64,000 bases of DNA from Cinnamomum chago (lineage: Eukaryota; Streptophyta; Magnoliopsida; Laurales; Lauraceae), in assembly GCA_038049695.1 (NCBI GenBank), contig CP142453.1, positions 21,580,001 to 21,644,000 on the forward strand, read 5' to 3'. Below the pieces are notes generated by a model. That model saw nothing but the letters and a program-made list of their open reading frames with translations. It did not search any database and was not told the DNA's origin. Position 1 is the stretch's first letter. Every line of letters starts with the position of its first letter. Shown piece after piece: positions 53,221 through 64,000 of the stretch. A program made the position numbers and the translations under genes.

Positions 53221-53302
53221 GGAGGTGCTCCTGTGAGAGACACTCTCACCAAGTTGGTGAGAGATGGGTGGGGGCCCTCATATTTAAGTTGAGGGCCCCT
53301 AT
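53221..53302. mobile_element. left half of a MITE related to 21666-21817
   Basis: GGAGGTGCTCCTGTGAGAGA, then GGTGAGAG and GGGGGCCCTCATATTTAAGT, follow the other copy closely. The right TIR is missing, and an AT/AG microsatellite again abuts the left end. Confidence 0.75.
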
Positions 53303-53615
53303 TTGGTGAAAGGTTATATATCGGGAAGGTTTTATATAGGGCTTTAAGTTATTTCCTTGTTTAAAAAAAGAATAAGTTCTAAAACTTTTTAAATTAGTTC
53401 CTAAGTTTTTCTAGAAGTTTTCAATGAAGGACATCCATCCATTTAAAGTTTTTTTTTTTTTTTATGGCCTTTTTCCTTAAGTTTTTTTGAACTGTCCAAA
53501 TTATCCTTTATTGGAAGAAAACTCTCTTTCACATTCTTTATATTCTCCTTTTTTTTCACAAGCATCTTCATGGTAATCGATGACCACCAACATCACAATA
53601 ATGATCGACTGCATG

Positions 53616-54320
53616 TAGGCCTGTCAATTTAACCCGTTGAAATGGGCAACCGGCTTGGTTTGGCCCGGCTCAAGTCCGAAATCACAAGGCTTTAAAAGAA
53701 ATTGAGCACAGCTTGAAAGCCTAATCAAAATGGGACTGGGAATGGGCAGAGCATGACTAGCTCGTTCAGGACCGGTCCGCCCGCAATGTTATTTTACTAA
53801 TTTATATATATTTCAATGGGAATCCTCCAAAAACTCCCTCCAAAATATCTTTTCCCTCTATCATTTCTCATGAATTCAATCACTTCCCACTCCACACCAA
53901 AAACCAACATAATGAATTTGCAATGGACGCAATTTGATACTTGGGCTGGATCCATTATTGAGTTTATGTTTGAAAAGTTTGATAGATTTATCACCTTTCA
54001 TTTTGAAGACTTAATATCTACTATCTAGTATCTAGACCTTTTGAAATTTGGTCTGTCCTTTATCCGGCAGTCATTATCATCTTTATCAATAAAGCTTCAC
54101 CCATTAAGCAGAAAAAAGACGTCTCCATTGATGAAACTGCCAAAGCTCAGGCCCGGCCTGGGCTTATCCAATGCCCATACGGGATGGGATTTGACATAGG
54201 CCCGCTTAATTTAGGGTTGGGATTGGACAATCCTTGGCAGGCCCGTCCAATATTCGGGACGGGATTGGACAACCCATACCTAGGCCCGGCCCATCCCTTC
54301 CCTTCCCATTGACCGGCCTA
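53616..54320. mobile_element. possible hAT-type MITE, 705 bp
   Basis: The left end TAGGCCTGTCAAT and the complement of the right end TAGGCCGGTCAAT differ by one base. Flanking octamers ACTGCATG and ATGACATG agree only partly. The ends are rich in GGCCCGGC words typical of a common plant hAT-MITE type. Not coding. Confidence 0.5.
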
Positions 54321-55970
54321 ATGACATGTAGTGGCTGCTGAAAAATGTTATGACTTTAAATGAAGTGTTATTTGGGTATTTTATAAAAGAACGAGGGAAA
54401 AAGTCGCCATATAATACCATTAAATGACTGTATGTCTTTAATTAAAAATTTATTGGAAAATTTAGGGGCTAATTTGAAATTTTTTTGAAACTTTGTCCTG
54501 TTTTAAAATAAGAAAAAAAAAACTTAAAGGCCTTATTTGAGACTCTCCCTTTTGAATATTTATCCCACAAAATAAATAAACTATTGGATGTACAAGATCA
54601 TCCCAAAACGAAACAACTTCACCACCCATCCACTTATAATTGTACTTGCGACAAAATTCCTGCCTCCCTAATATAGTAGAACCAATGACAGTTTGATGTA
54701 TTCCTTCCCATGTTTAAGGTTCAGAAGGCAATGTCAACTGGAAATCTGTGGCCATGAATTTCATGCTTAATCTCAGATTCCACAATAGAGAGGGAAATTA
54801 TTCAAAAAAGAAAAAAATGCCACAACCTTAGTAAATAAAAATTGCTACGACCTGATAGATTTAGGCCCCACAATACTATCATCTATTCTGCCAGAGCATT
54901 CGGATTGCATCCTACGATAATGAATTCTCCTCGCCGGATTTCCAAGGCTCAGGGAATTCTGATACATAGATGATCGACATACCAAGGTAATTTACAAAAC
55001 AAGATTAGAGTTTTAGGAACACCAGTTTACTCAAGTTAATTTTTCGTGACACTTTCAGTAGACCTGGATGCCAAGATTTACAGATATCTGATTTCCTTCA
55101 ACAGAACACAGGCTTCAAATTGTTAAATAACCATGACTGCAATTACAGATCTTTAAAACTTGAGAACAGAAGACCGTATGCAGGGTTGAGGCAGGTTTTT
55201 CAGAAACCCTGACGGCAATTACAGAAGACATGAAGCACTCAGTTTCAATTTAAGCCAGAAACATCAGTTCTACTTCTACAGCATTGCAGAGGCGCAGCCT
55301 TCTTGAAAAGTGCTTCATGAGGTCATTTCAGGTGGACACTCAGAGCTGGGCCATTACAATATGTAAATGTCCAAGTGACCAGATTTATCATCCACTGAAC
55401 CAGTTTCAGCACAAGACAGCAATGAAACCACTACTACAAGTTTATCAGACGGCAACTTAAAACAGTCTTTGAACTAACAATAAACTCTGGTTTTTTGTTT
55501 CATTTGAATCTGTTACAAGGTAGATTCCACTCCATAGTCCATACCCTTAAAATGGTCAAAAATGTAATCCAACCCATGCCTCAAAGAGCGATTGGATAAT
55601 TTAGTATATGTACTTGAATACATAAAAAAAATATATATATTTAGACAGATTTTGTCCCAAAGCAAACTCTACCTGGCACCAATATATGCAATAAATACAG
55701 GAACAAATTTTGTACAAATATTTCAGATAATAAATACATGAACAAATTTTGTACAAATATTTCAGATACCTCTATAGCCTTGTTTGCACCTTTAACAAAT
55801 GATTCCCCAATCAAAATTGGAACAAAAATGAGACTGCCATACAAAATAAATAGGAGTGAAGATACGAGTGAAAAAATGAAATAATAAATAGAAATAAACA
55901 GGGGAATCAATCCTCCAACTTACATTTTGATATAAGCATGCAGGGATTTCCAGTATCATTCAATTAGTCC
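54321..55970. other. intergenic DNA and FAB1 3' untranslated region
   Basis: Nothing coding recognised. The part adjacent to 55971 is FAB1 3' UTR on the - strand; it includes a tandem duplication of about 39 bp (ACAAATTTTGTACAAATATT, near 55703 and 55742). Confidence 0.5.
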
Positions 55971-56276
55971 CTAGGAATTTTCCTCAGCAAGGTCAGTGTG
56001 GGACTCATTAGGGATGACAGAAGGAGGGGACCATTGATCTGGGACCATAAGAAAATAGGCAGACATGGCTTTCCTAAAACGTTTTTTATATTGCTTTGGT
56101 GAAATCACAGTTGGAGATGAGTTTTTTGGCCCACCCAAGATGCCAGAAGCTTTTACCCACGTCTCCAAGTGCTTGTCCCATGTATACTGCCTCATGAAGT
56201 CAATGATCCCCAAGACCAACTCATGCTTCTCCTCATCCACCCCCACCAATAATGAATAATCCATTACATCAATTGA
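55971..56276 (-). CDS. FAB1: FAB1 terminal exon
   Basis: 101 codons plus stop, acceptor TTCTTGCAG. Begins [20 protein letters not shown]; the MDYSLL motif carries a catalytic aspartate. Then [14 protein letters not shown], the specificity loop ([20 protein letters not shown]) and the end [11 protein letters not shown] plus a short tail. Confidence 0.95.
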   Translation of the reverse strand, partial: SIDVMDYSLLVGVDEEKHELVLGIIDFMRQYTWDKHLETWVKASGILGGPKNSSPTVISPKQYKKRFRKAMSAYFLMVPDQWSPPSVIPNESHTDLAEENS

Positions 56277-58572
56277 CTGCAAGAACAACATTATAAGCAA
56301 CATACTGGAATGGACATAAAAAACTTGTCATTTTCATTCAAAGGAAGAATCAAAATCACTTTGCATGCTCACAACTAAGCTTTTAAGTTCTGAAAAGGCA
56401 AAGAGTAATGTCCCAATGACACCAAAGAAACTTAAAGCAACCAGGAATATCTCACAAAGGGTCAGTGTAACATATACAATTCATGACAATTGAGAACATA
56501 CGCAGAAAATACCTTGTTTCTGAAGAAATAAAGGGAAGGGTTTAATTTTTATTCAAAATGGCAACAAATCTTCTATCAAGAAACTTAGTTTTATTAAGTT
56601 AACAAGACTCAAGGCCACAACTTTGTGGTTGTGAGTCATGGCTCAAATTATGGGGTATCGGCCAAGGCTAAAATGCTGAAAATCTATGAAGCATAGATAC
56701 GAATACAGGTAATGATACAGATATGGGATCAGGGATACGGATACAGGTAATGATACGGATATGGGATAAGGGATACGACTCTGCACTTTCAAAAATTAAG
56801 GACACAGATACGGGCATGGTATCCAAACTTTTTCTACAAGTCACTCTTGATTTAATGAAATTATCATTGTTTACGTTCCTTTCTAACTTCTTTTATGTTG
56901 AGACGTAAGAAAATTAAAAGAATTATATGAAATAATAGGCTTTTGGTAAGTATGCTAAATTTATACCTTAGAAATATCGGTGAAGTATCAGGTACTGATA
57001 CAAGTGTCATATTGGGCAGACACATACGTTGGGCGTGTACAAGTATCCAGGTATCATAGATAAAATAGCATTTATTGGTTAACAAGTCTATATTAGCTGT
57101 ATCAGCCACCATTATTACAATAATTAACGAATACTGGCCATAATTTGTTAGTACAACTGATTTTTTGTTTATATTTTATTTTCTTTTATCTTATTTTCTT
57201 TTTCTTTTTTCTTTCTATGTGGTTTTCATTTGTAATAATCCTATCTGTCAACTTTTCAGCAACGTATCTATGTTATGTAAAAACTATATTTGTCTACTTT
57301 TCAGCTACTTTCTATGTTATTTACATCAATTGTGAAGCATGCCCCATGCTCACAAGATACAATATTGATTTGGTGCTGAATACCTCATTGGAAATATGTA
57401 GGTTACAATTCGGTATAGCCTTAGTCCATTATGTTACAAAGTTCTATTAGTTTCCTTACTTGTCCACGTAAAATAGGTTAAAAAAAAATAGAGATAATTT
57501 TTTTAGTTTAGAAATGTCTGACTTCTTAAAAGTAAAAGTAATACATTGTATAGTAATCCTAACATGAAAGGTCAGATGTCCTAGCAGTCTAGGACATCTT
57601 GTACCTGTATCCCAGATTTTAGAAAGTGCGTTGCCTCTGATCCCTGTGTGGCAATATCTGTGTCTAGAAAGTCATAGTTGCTAATTTTTTGTGATTTTTA
57701 ACATTACTTGGGAGTGTTAAGTGATTAATAGTCTTCATAAGAGTCCAACCCATGACTTTATCTTGTAAAACCAATGCTCAAAACAACTGAGCTTCGAGTT
57801 CATTAACTAATAAATTACATGTACTTATCTTCTATTTGTATAATTTCAGCCAATAGATTGAAAGATATGACTAAACGTTAATATTTTTCACAGTTTGGTT
57901 CAATGAGAATAAGACTATGATGCAGAACCTGCATCACATTTAGGGGTCCCCATGTTTGTGTGGGTTTAGTGGGCATCACCTGGGGGATTAGTCATGTTAG
58001 ATCAAAGTCCAAAGACCTCAGGGATGCCCACATCATAACATAAAAAAAATAAAAAACATTAAGGGGTCCCCTAATTACCTACAAACTACCTGAGAATGGA
58101 AGTGAACATCAAGATCTAACAATTTTGTAGAATTTTAGATTTTTGGATATTTTCATTTTCAAAAAAAAAAAAAAAATCTCTCCGATAACCAATACATAAC
58201 ATCAATAATTGCTACATGCATCCAAGTGCATATAATTCTGTGGTTCAGCCTATACACCTTCCCATACCAATATTTCAAACCTTGGTCGTGATTCGTGACA
58301 ACGAGCACCTTCCAGCTATGCTATAAAAGCTCTTGTCTAAGGAACTTAGATATATCTTTAAATTTTGGAATTTACTTTGCCTTTTTTGACAAACTTGGAG
58401 TGTATAACTAAGAAAATTTTACTTTTCCTTTCTAGGAGTTTGTTGGCTGGCCATGACTTTCACTTGTACCTCGAGTTCAAAACTCGGCCAAGTCGGATTC
58501 ATGTTGGACTCGGTTGCAACCGTTCAACCAACTCAACCATACATATCCAAACCCACCCCCCCTCCCCCCACC

Positions 58573-58608
<36 letters not shown>

Positions 58609-58618
58609 AATAAAAAAT

Positions 58619-58656
<38 letters not shown>

Positions 58657-60140
58657 GGGAAAGGATTGAGAGAAAGAGACAGAGGAAGAAGCTCGATCCC
58701 AATATCTCACACCTCCCCTCCATATAGTCCTCACAAATCCTCAATCAAACCCTTCTCTCTCTCAAATCATCTTAATGCTCTCTCATTCCCCTCTTTGTTT
58801 TTCCTCTTCTAAAACCATCCCTTTCTCCCTTTTTGCTGTGCTTTTTCTTTTCTGAATCTCTCTAAAAGGTCATCACCCAATGCACATCCCGCCAAAGCAA
58901 GGTCATGGGAGGGTCTAGACTAGAGACATGCCTAACCTTTGGCAATTTTGCACAAAGTGGTTGCTCGCAGTTCTCAAACTTGTATCACGCATGGCACCCG
59001 AGACTTTTTCCATTGCAACAATGACCCTAAAAGGGTCATTACCTAGTGTGTGTCCTGCCGAAGCAGGATGCCTGGAGAGTTCAGACTGGAGACAGACCTG
59101 ACCTTTGCCAATTTTGCACAAAGTGACTGCTCACAAATCTCGAACCTGCGGTATCATGCATGGCACCCGAGACTTTTACCATTACACCAAAGCAATGACC
59201 CTTTTCTGAATCTCTCTCTCTCTAATAGAAAAAATGCCCAACTTGGCACTATTCGGCCTATTCAGGTTGAGCTAGATGGGGTTGAGTCACCTCCAAGTCT
59301 GGTTTTTAAAGCCCTGGTTCAAATAGTCATATAAAATACACTAAAATAAATTTAAAAAATGGATTTATTATTAAACCTAAAACTGTCTTAATGAAAATTC
59401 TAGCATTTCATCTACCTCCAATAACTAACGAATCAGAAGGTATGCATTCCTCTAAATAACATGGAGCACTTCCGACAAGTTACAAAGAATCTTTGTTGCA
59501 TTCAAAGGTTCTGAGCAATTTGCACATTTGTAAAGAAAGAACACAGTATGCTTACCGCAAGAAAAGAAGTGTCATTCCACACGGCTCTCTCTAGCAACCG
59601 CTTTGCCTTATTCCCTACAAAAATTGGAGAAGTAGGCATTGCTTCAATCAGGTTCTGGTCTAGAAGAACTTTATTGGCCCCACTTGAATCCGGATTGTAT
59701 CGCGATCTTGAAGACCCTTTGAGGTCATAAAGCCTCATTACATTCCGCTGGAACAAAAGGTTCTCCATAACAAGAACCTCCATCCTCGACTCTTTTCCTC
59801 CTTTCAAGTGCTTTGATGTAACCTTTTTCCACCAATTAACATTATTTTAAGATACAGAATAGCCATCAAAAGTACAAAAAACTTGGGACACTGGAAGTTT
59901 TCCTTTCTTTTTTCTTGAATAAGCAAGGCCATTTATCAGTTTGGTTAAGATCCAAGAACTGAGTCTCAAAGTTAAGTTATTATTAATAATAGACCTTTAT
60001 GAATTTTTTTGGAAAAGCTTCCCATATCTGTTGGGAGGCACATGGTTATATGAATATGTTTGTATATAAAGAATGAGTGCGATCTGCTTCATTTGGACAT
60101 GCAGAGTCCTAGAAGTTTTATAAACTAGCCATAATAAGCC

Positions 60141-60202
<62 letters not shown>

Positions 60203-62898
60203 AGAGAGAGAGAGCACTACGCTTCCCAAGGAAAATTAGACAGTTAGGGTTGAGCAATAAGGAAAAATCTTTTGGCAGTATACACTACCAACAGAAGGGC
60301 TTATCATAGGGTTACCAAACCTTTGCCCCTATATGCAGAGTTTTCTAGGCCAGTGAATGGTATTATGGAGCATTTTACTTCTATTCTTTAGGATACATTA
60401 TATAGCACCTAGGCACAAACCATACCTGATAAATTCCCAGAATCTTTGCTAAGCATGTAGGACTTCTCATACCAATCGACTCCGACAAATATTTAAAATA
60501 CTCTGGAGCAAACTTGATGAAGGACTCGAGCTCCGTTTTTGTGACCTGTTTAATAATAAACCTATCATCCAAGGTTTTAGCAAAGAAGACATTGCTCTTC
60601 CCTCCCTGTGCCCCCCATTTCTTACAGCGGCTTAGAGACCTTACAAAATCCATCTCAGATGGACAAGAAGTTCTCCTCAAAGAATCGAAATGCCTCGCAT
60701 GGTAACATGTCACGGTGTATTTCACCTTTCCTGAAGGGCCCTCCTCCATAAAAGAAACCCTGGCATGCAATGCTTTCGTATACACAAGAGGATCTGAAAT
60801 AAGGGAGCTCCTGCTTCCAGACATGGATAAAATGCTATCCTCCGTTGACCCAAAACTTAAAAAAGATTCAGTGTAATTCTCGTCAAATGATTGGAAAGGA
60901 TGAAAACTCGCTGAATCATAAGATGGCAAAGAAACTGAAGAATCCACACTATCTTTTGGCCTATCCCTCTCATCAGACATCTGAGAGTGATAATCCATTG
61001 AAAGCAGTGCATATGATATGATACTGGTCGGTTCATCATCATAAACTGGAACGGGAGTCTCATTGATGCCTACTTGTATCCGAAGTCTTGCTCCACTTTG
61101 ACGCTCCAACTCTCGAAGTGATGACACATAGACAGGATTATACTCAGCAAAAGCACATGAGTTCTTGTTGAAAGCACAGCTGAAGTTAAAGAAGGGTATT
61201 TCAATCCAACTCATGGAATCATCTGCATGGTCAGCCCCCTTAATAGTCCCAGCAGGCACAAAAGATTGGGCCTCCTCCTGTCCTCCCCTGTCTTCCACAA
61301 TGACAGAGCATCCTTTGGATTCAGATAATGCTGCTGCTGCTTCGACCATGGGTAATGAATCAACAGGTGCCTCAGGAAGAGTGGAGCCATTTTCTTGAGT
61401 CATAACACTGCCTGTGTGATTTTCACCTATCCATGCATCATCCAAAGTGTCTGACAAATTTGTCGTAATTGGGAACTGCCCCTCTGAGAGGCTTCTACGA
61501 ATACAGGCATCAGCTTCAAGAGATTGAGGTACAACGATGATATTCATACTAGCAGAATGGCATCCTGAGTTTCCCTTTCCGTCATCAAATTCTTTTTCTG
61601 CAAGTCGTTGCTGATTGTTGTACAAAACTCTAATGGTTTTATCAGATTTGAAATCCTGAATCATAGAATCACAATTTTTGTCACTTTTGTCAGCCTTATA
61701 GGCTAAGCTTTTTTCAAGTGGCTCATCAATAGAGCCCAAGTTCTTTTGTTTTGTTACAGAGCTGCTCAGTTCTTCACTAAGGATACTGTCCATATCAGCA
61801 ATGAGAATCAAGCAACGGTCCCACGCACATGACTGGACGAGCAAATACCTCCTTAACCGATTGATCTCAAGAATATCAATGATCGGTTGCCCCTTCTTTG
61901 GCTCCCCTATCCATGCTTTTTGGAGAGACTCCTGGCCAATTTCGCCACATCACTGAGAAAAGATTAATGAAAGCTTCTACAAGAATATGCTCTATCAACA
62001 TAGACAAAAGTTTTTCTTTGACAGTAATAATAAAGGAGGGGCTTTCTTTTCAGTAATTAAGCAACTCATACATAGCGTCGCGTCATGGAAAGGACCCCGC
62101 CAAAAGATCACACCTAAAGGGCCACATCATGGAGGGCCCTGCCCAAAATCATATCTTCTTTTTATAATCCTAGAAATCTGGTAACTGGCCTGTAGAAGGC
62201 CAATTATGTCCAATGCTTCAGATATAACAAGGAATTGGACCGTTAGTATGATCGGACAAAGATCATCTTTGGAGAATCTACCAGCAACAATAGGGGACTC
62301 ACCATGTGTATGGTTTCATCACCAAAATGGTGGGTCACATGTAAAGTTCGTAGGCCAAGCAAATGGTTCAATCAAATACTGTAAATCACTTGCTGGAAAA
62401 TGGAAAAGAAAATTCACATCATTTCACCTCAAATTCTGCCTTCATTTTCTTAAGCAAAGCTTCTGCTCCTGCGATACAGCGTCTTGAATCTGAGACTTCC
62501 GTGGCACTATCAAACAAACTGGTGCCTGATCTTTTCTCAGAAATTCTCAGCAAGGCATTAGACACTTCATTAAAGAGGATTTCTGCCCAGTTAGCCACCT
62601 GTTACATGGATGTTTATGATATTAGCAGGAAGTAATGAATTTAACTAGGGACAAATTTTGTGACCTGCTTATGATCAGCAAACCTCATTTGCATCATTTT
62701 TTATCCATTCCTGATGCTGATAGTTGAACTCAAGTTTGGATGGAGGCAGGTAAACAGAATGAACATCGATGGATGCATATCGAAAGCAAGCAACCATTTT
62801 TCCAAACCTGCCCATGCAAGAGCAATAACAAAATAGTTGTTTCAATAAAGAAGGAAAAAGAAAAAAGGAAGTCACATGCACACACGTAAGCGCACAAG

Positions 62899-62939
<41 letters not shown>

Positions 62940-64000
62940 CCCATAGAACCGAAGACAATCTCTGTGTAGAGAATGACCACAGCTAGCCGCCCTACTTGCA
63001 GCAGCATGATTTGAAAAGCTAAGCTCCAAAAATTTTCCAAAAGACAAACCCCAAGCAGCATCAGACATCACTACTCTTCGCGTTGCAGGTGGAAACCCAT
63101 TAATTCGAGGACATCGCAAACACCTGTGCCACATCCAGATCTTTCCTTCACATTCTCCCGGTAACAGAAATTCAGGGAGCATTTTAACTGAAATTGTGAG
63201 GCTGCCTTGCCGATGAGTGTAACAATGAACATGAGCTTCAGCTGGCATCCCACATATGTCACACTGGAAGCTCTGCAAAATGAAAAGTGTTTTCATTCTC
63301 ACAATAATTACTGCTTGTAAAACACTAATAATAGTGATAATAATAATACAGGATACACCAAACACAAGCAGTGTGAGGTCCTGCACCCCCAAAATGCGGA
63401 CACATAGTTGGTTAATCAGATTGTTGGACCCCAATGGAGGAAGGGTCTTCTTTTAGGATGATCCTAAACCCTAAGCCCTAATCCCTTGAACTTTAGCCTT
63501 TTGTTATGTTGAATACAGAATGTGAATTGTAATAGAATCTGATGAAGGTTTGGTTTCTTCAAATATAGATAAAAATGAACTGGATTGGTTAGCACTGTGG
63601 TGCAGGACCCTGGAATAAGTCATGAATAACATACAACAAGCACTACGGTGCAGGGCCCTTGAATTCTTCACTAAAAAATTACCAACCTGATCAAATAGAT
63701 GGTCCCGTAAAAACCGCCCCAAAGGCTTGTCAAAGCTGCCATAGTATTTGATGCGCAGGAGATGGGCACGCTCACAAACAGTCCCTTTCCACACACACCG
63801 CGTAGATAGGGAAACCAAAATGCTTTGATGGTCGGACGGCGATGGTGGAAACTCTTCCTTGGTTGATGCCTGATCATCTTGGAAATTATCATATTGTTGG
63901 AAGGAGCTTTCTGAAGGTCCCAGTTGATTCCCAATCATCGTATGGGCAACAATATGATCATCGTTAGCTGTGCCTGCTCCATGTGAGGTCTCATGAGATC
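55971..64000 (-). CDS. FAB1: FAB1-type phosphatidylinositol-3-phosphate 5-kinase, C-terminal ~1005 residues (multi-exon, 5' part outside window)
   Basis: Seven exons on the - strand: 64000-63687, 63272-62941, 62807-62684, 62598-62428, 61931-60426, 59822-59556 and 56276-55971 (stop). The order is the end of the conserved cysteine-rich (CCR) region ([69 protein letters not shown]), a long variable linker, then the PIPK catalytic domain. Kinase motifs are [10 protein letters not shown] (lysine near 60550), [17 protein letters not shown] (near 59726) and [10 protein letters not shown] (near 56264). FAB1/PIKfyve enzymes make PI(3,5)P2 from PI3P on endosomal and vacuolar membranes. The N-terminus is outside, so presence of a FYVE domain (A/B versus C/D type) cannot be seen. 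Confidence 0.94.
56684..57059. mobile_element. TIR-like element of the GATACGG family
   Basis: The left end CTATGAAGCATAGATACG and the complement of the right end CTATGATACCTGGATAC share the family start. Two tandem near-copies of ATGGGAT(C/A)AGGGATACG lie inside. No target duplication was established. Confidence 0.5.
58581..58608. repeat. (CA)n microsatellite
   Basis: About 14 CA units after a C-rich stretch, followed by AAAT-type repeats to about 58656. Confidence 0.95.
58864..59201. repeat. two tandem ~165-bp units in a FAB1 intron
   Basis: 58864-59028 and 59029-59201 share the phrases GGTCAT.ACC.A.TG, TTTTGCACAAAGTG, CTCGAACCTG-like and GCATGGCACCCGAGACTTTT. TTTTCTGAATCTCTCT borders both the start and the end of the pair. 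Divergence of roughly 15-20% by eye. Confidence 0.75.
59556..59822 (-). CDS. FAB1: FAB1 exon with DLKGS motif
   Basis: 89 codons from [14 protein letters not shown] to WNDTSFLA; donor GCG|GTAAGC. Contains [26 protein letters not shown] and [20 protein letters not shown]. Confidence 0.95.
59823..60425 (-). other. FAB1 intron with GT repeat
   Basis: 603 bp with a long GT microsatellite (60141-60202). No coding similarity. Confidence 0.75.
60141..60202. repeat. (GT)n microsatellite
   Basis: About 30 GT units with two interruptions, followed by a short GA run. Confidence 0.93.
60426..61931 (-). CDS. FAB1: FAB1 long exon, linker and kinase N-lobe
   Basis: 502 codons from about [16 protein letters not shown] to AKILGIYQ; donor CAG|GTATGG. 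The acceptor is taken as TTGGCCAG at 61932, because the alternative CTCAG about 24 bases upstream would put a TGA directly in frame. Contains [16 protein letters not shown], a serine-rich linker with acidic stretches, [27 protein letters not shown] and the lysine-bearing FIIKQV. Confidence 0.92.
61932..62427 (-). other. FAB1 intron, 496 bp
   Basis: No coding similarity. Two near-repeats of a CATGGA.GG(A/C)CC phrase lie at about 62086 and 62128. Confidence 0.65.
62428..62598 (-). CDS. FAB1: FAB1 short exon
   Basis: 57 codons, [20 protein letters not shown] to KKMKAEFE; acceptor GTAACAG, donor GAG|GTGAAA. Position and phase join it cleanly to its neighbours (NE|VANW). Confidence 0.9.
62684..62807 (-). 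CDS. FAB1: FAB1 exon, [16 protein letters not shown] segment
   Basis: 124 nt; the first base completes a glycine codon split across the intron (FYG|FGKMV). Strongly conserved [20 protein letters not shown]. Donor GAG|GTTTGC. Confidence 0.93.
62899..62939. repeat. (AT)n(AG)n microsatellite at a splice donor
   Basis: Eleven AT units then about ten AG units; its right edge forms the GT of the FAB1 donor at 62940-62939 on the - strand. Confidence 0.93.
62941..63272 (-). CDS. FAB1: FAB1 CCR-region exon
   Basis: 332 nt from [14 protein letters not shown] to CLRFYG, with the histidine/cysteine motifs [23 protein letters not shown] and CGHSLHRDC. The donor is TATGG|GTCTCT, directly continuous with a CT/AT microsatellite. 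Confidence 0.93.
63273..63686 (-). other. FAB1 intron, 414 bp
   Basis: Contains a direct repeat AGCACT.(T/C)GGTGCAGG(A/G)CCC near 63592 and 63642 and an inverted partner GGTCCTGCACCC near 63378. No gene seen. Confidence 0.65.
63687..64000 (-). CDS. FAB1: FAB1 exon truncated by the window edge
   Basis: Open frame from the window edge to FLRDHLFDQ; donor CAG|GTTGGT. Contains [20 protein letters not shown] and [13 protein letters not shown]. The real start of the gene is beyond 64000. Confidence 0.93.

Larger units (their letters stand above)
56277..59555 (-). other. FAB1 intron, 3.3 kb
   Basis: GT-AG on the - strand. Holds a GATACGG-rich TIR-like element (56684-57059), a CA repeat (58581-58608), an AAAT-rich run, and a duplicated ~165-bp block (58864-59201). 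No gene seen. Confidence 0.7.

Noticed and set aside
57145-57450. Phe/Tyr-rich 101-residue frame
   Set aside because: T-rich intron sequence imitating a membrane protein; no family features and lies in a FAB1 intron.
61932-61955. Alternative acceptor CTCAG for the long FAB1 exon
   Set aside because: It would place a TGA directly in the reading frame, whereas TTGGCCAG gives an exon of 502 whole codons.
63374-63680. Direct and inverted GGTGCAGGACCC phrases in a FAB1 intron
   Set aside because: Short and without target duplication; not enough to call a mobile element.

Overview
The window is nuclear DNA of a flowering plant, probably woody; a magnoliid or other early-diverging lineage is possible but unproven. 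It is AT-rich, intron-rich and crowded with plant transposons. Two host genes are recognisable and both act on phosphoinositides. On the + strand, seven exons between 14462 and 52229 encode the C-terminal ~924 residues of a SAC9-type phosphoinositide phosphatase. On the - strand, seven exons between 64000 and 55971 encode the C-terminal ~1005 residues of a FAB1-type phosphatidylinositol-3-phosphate 5-kinase. The genes converge, with 3.7 kb between their stop codons. Both are cut by the window edges or have their 5' parts outside it.

Layout. 1-14461 holds no SAC9 exon and is probably one large upstream intron. It contains a short TIR element (352-470), an RTE-type LINE split by a 5'-LTR-plus-gag fragment of a copia element (1925-3995), and a Ty3/gypsy chromovirus (4377-13578). 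The chromovirus has a perfect 5-bp target duplication and carries a nested 2.86-kb insertion. The SAC9 introns hold a decayed gypsy element (about 15.3-18.1 kb), a MITE sitting in the AT tail of a 3-kb RTE LINE (21.7-24.8 kb), and a decayed copia (28.1-37.2 kb). Inside that copia lie a young deleted copia (29431-32381), a TIR element and a 250-bp TRIM. The last big intron holds another RTE copy, a TIR element with a solo LTR, a 3'-half copia flanked by an unusual ~200-bp target duplication (45038-46845), and one more decayed copia (47.6-50.8 kb).

All seven visible SAC9 exons are multiples of three and joined in phase 0, and their reading frame is open despite ~34 kb of inserted DNA, so the gene looks functional. 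FAB1 keeps the cysteine-rich CCR module and the kinase motifs (FIIKQV, DLKGS, MDYSLL). SAC9 is known in Arabidopsis to restrain PI(4,5)P2 levels, and FAB1 makes PI(3,5)P2. Whether their adjacency matters is only inference.

The most unusual structures are the two one-ended copia insertions. One has only a 5' half, bordered by CATCT on both sides. The other has only a 3' half, bordered by a ~200-bp direct duplication. A third copia (29431-32381) has an LTR scrap captured at its internal deletion point. No new protein system, CRISPR array or tRNA/rRNA gene was seen.
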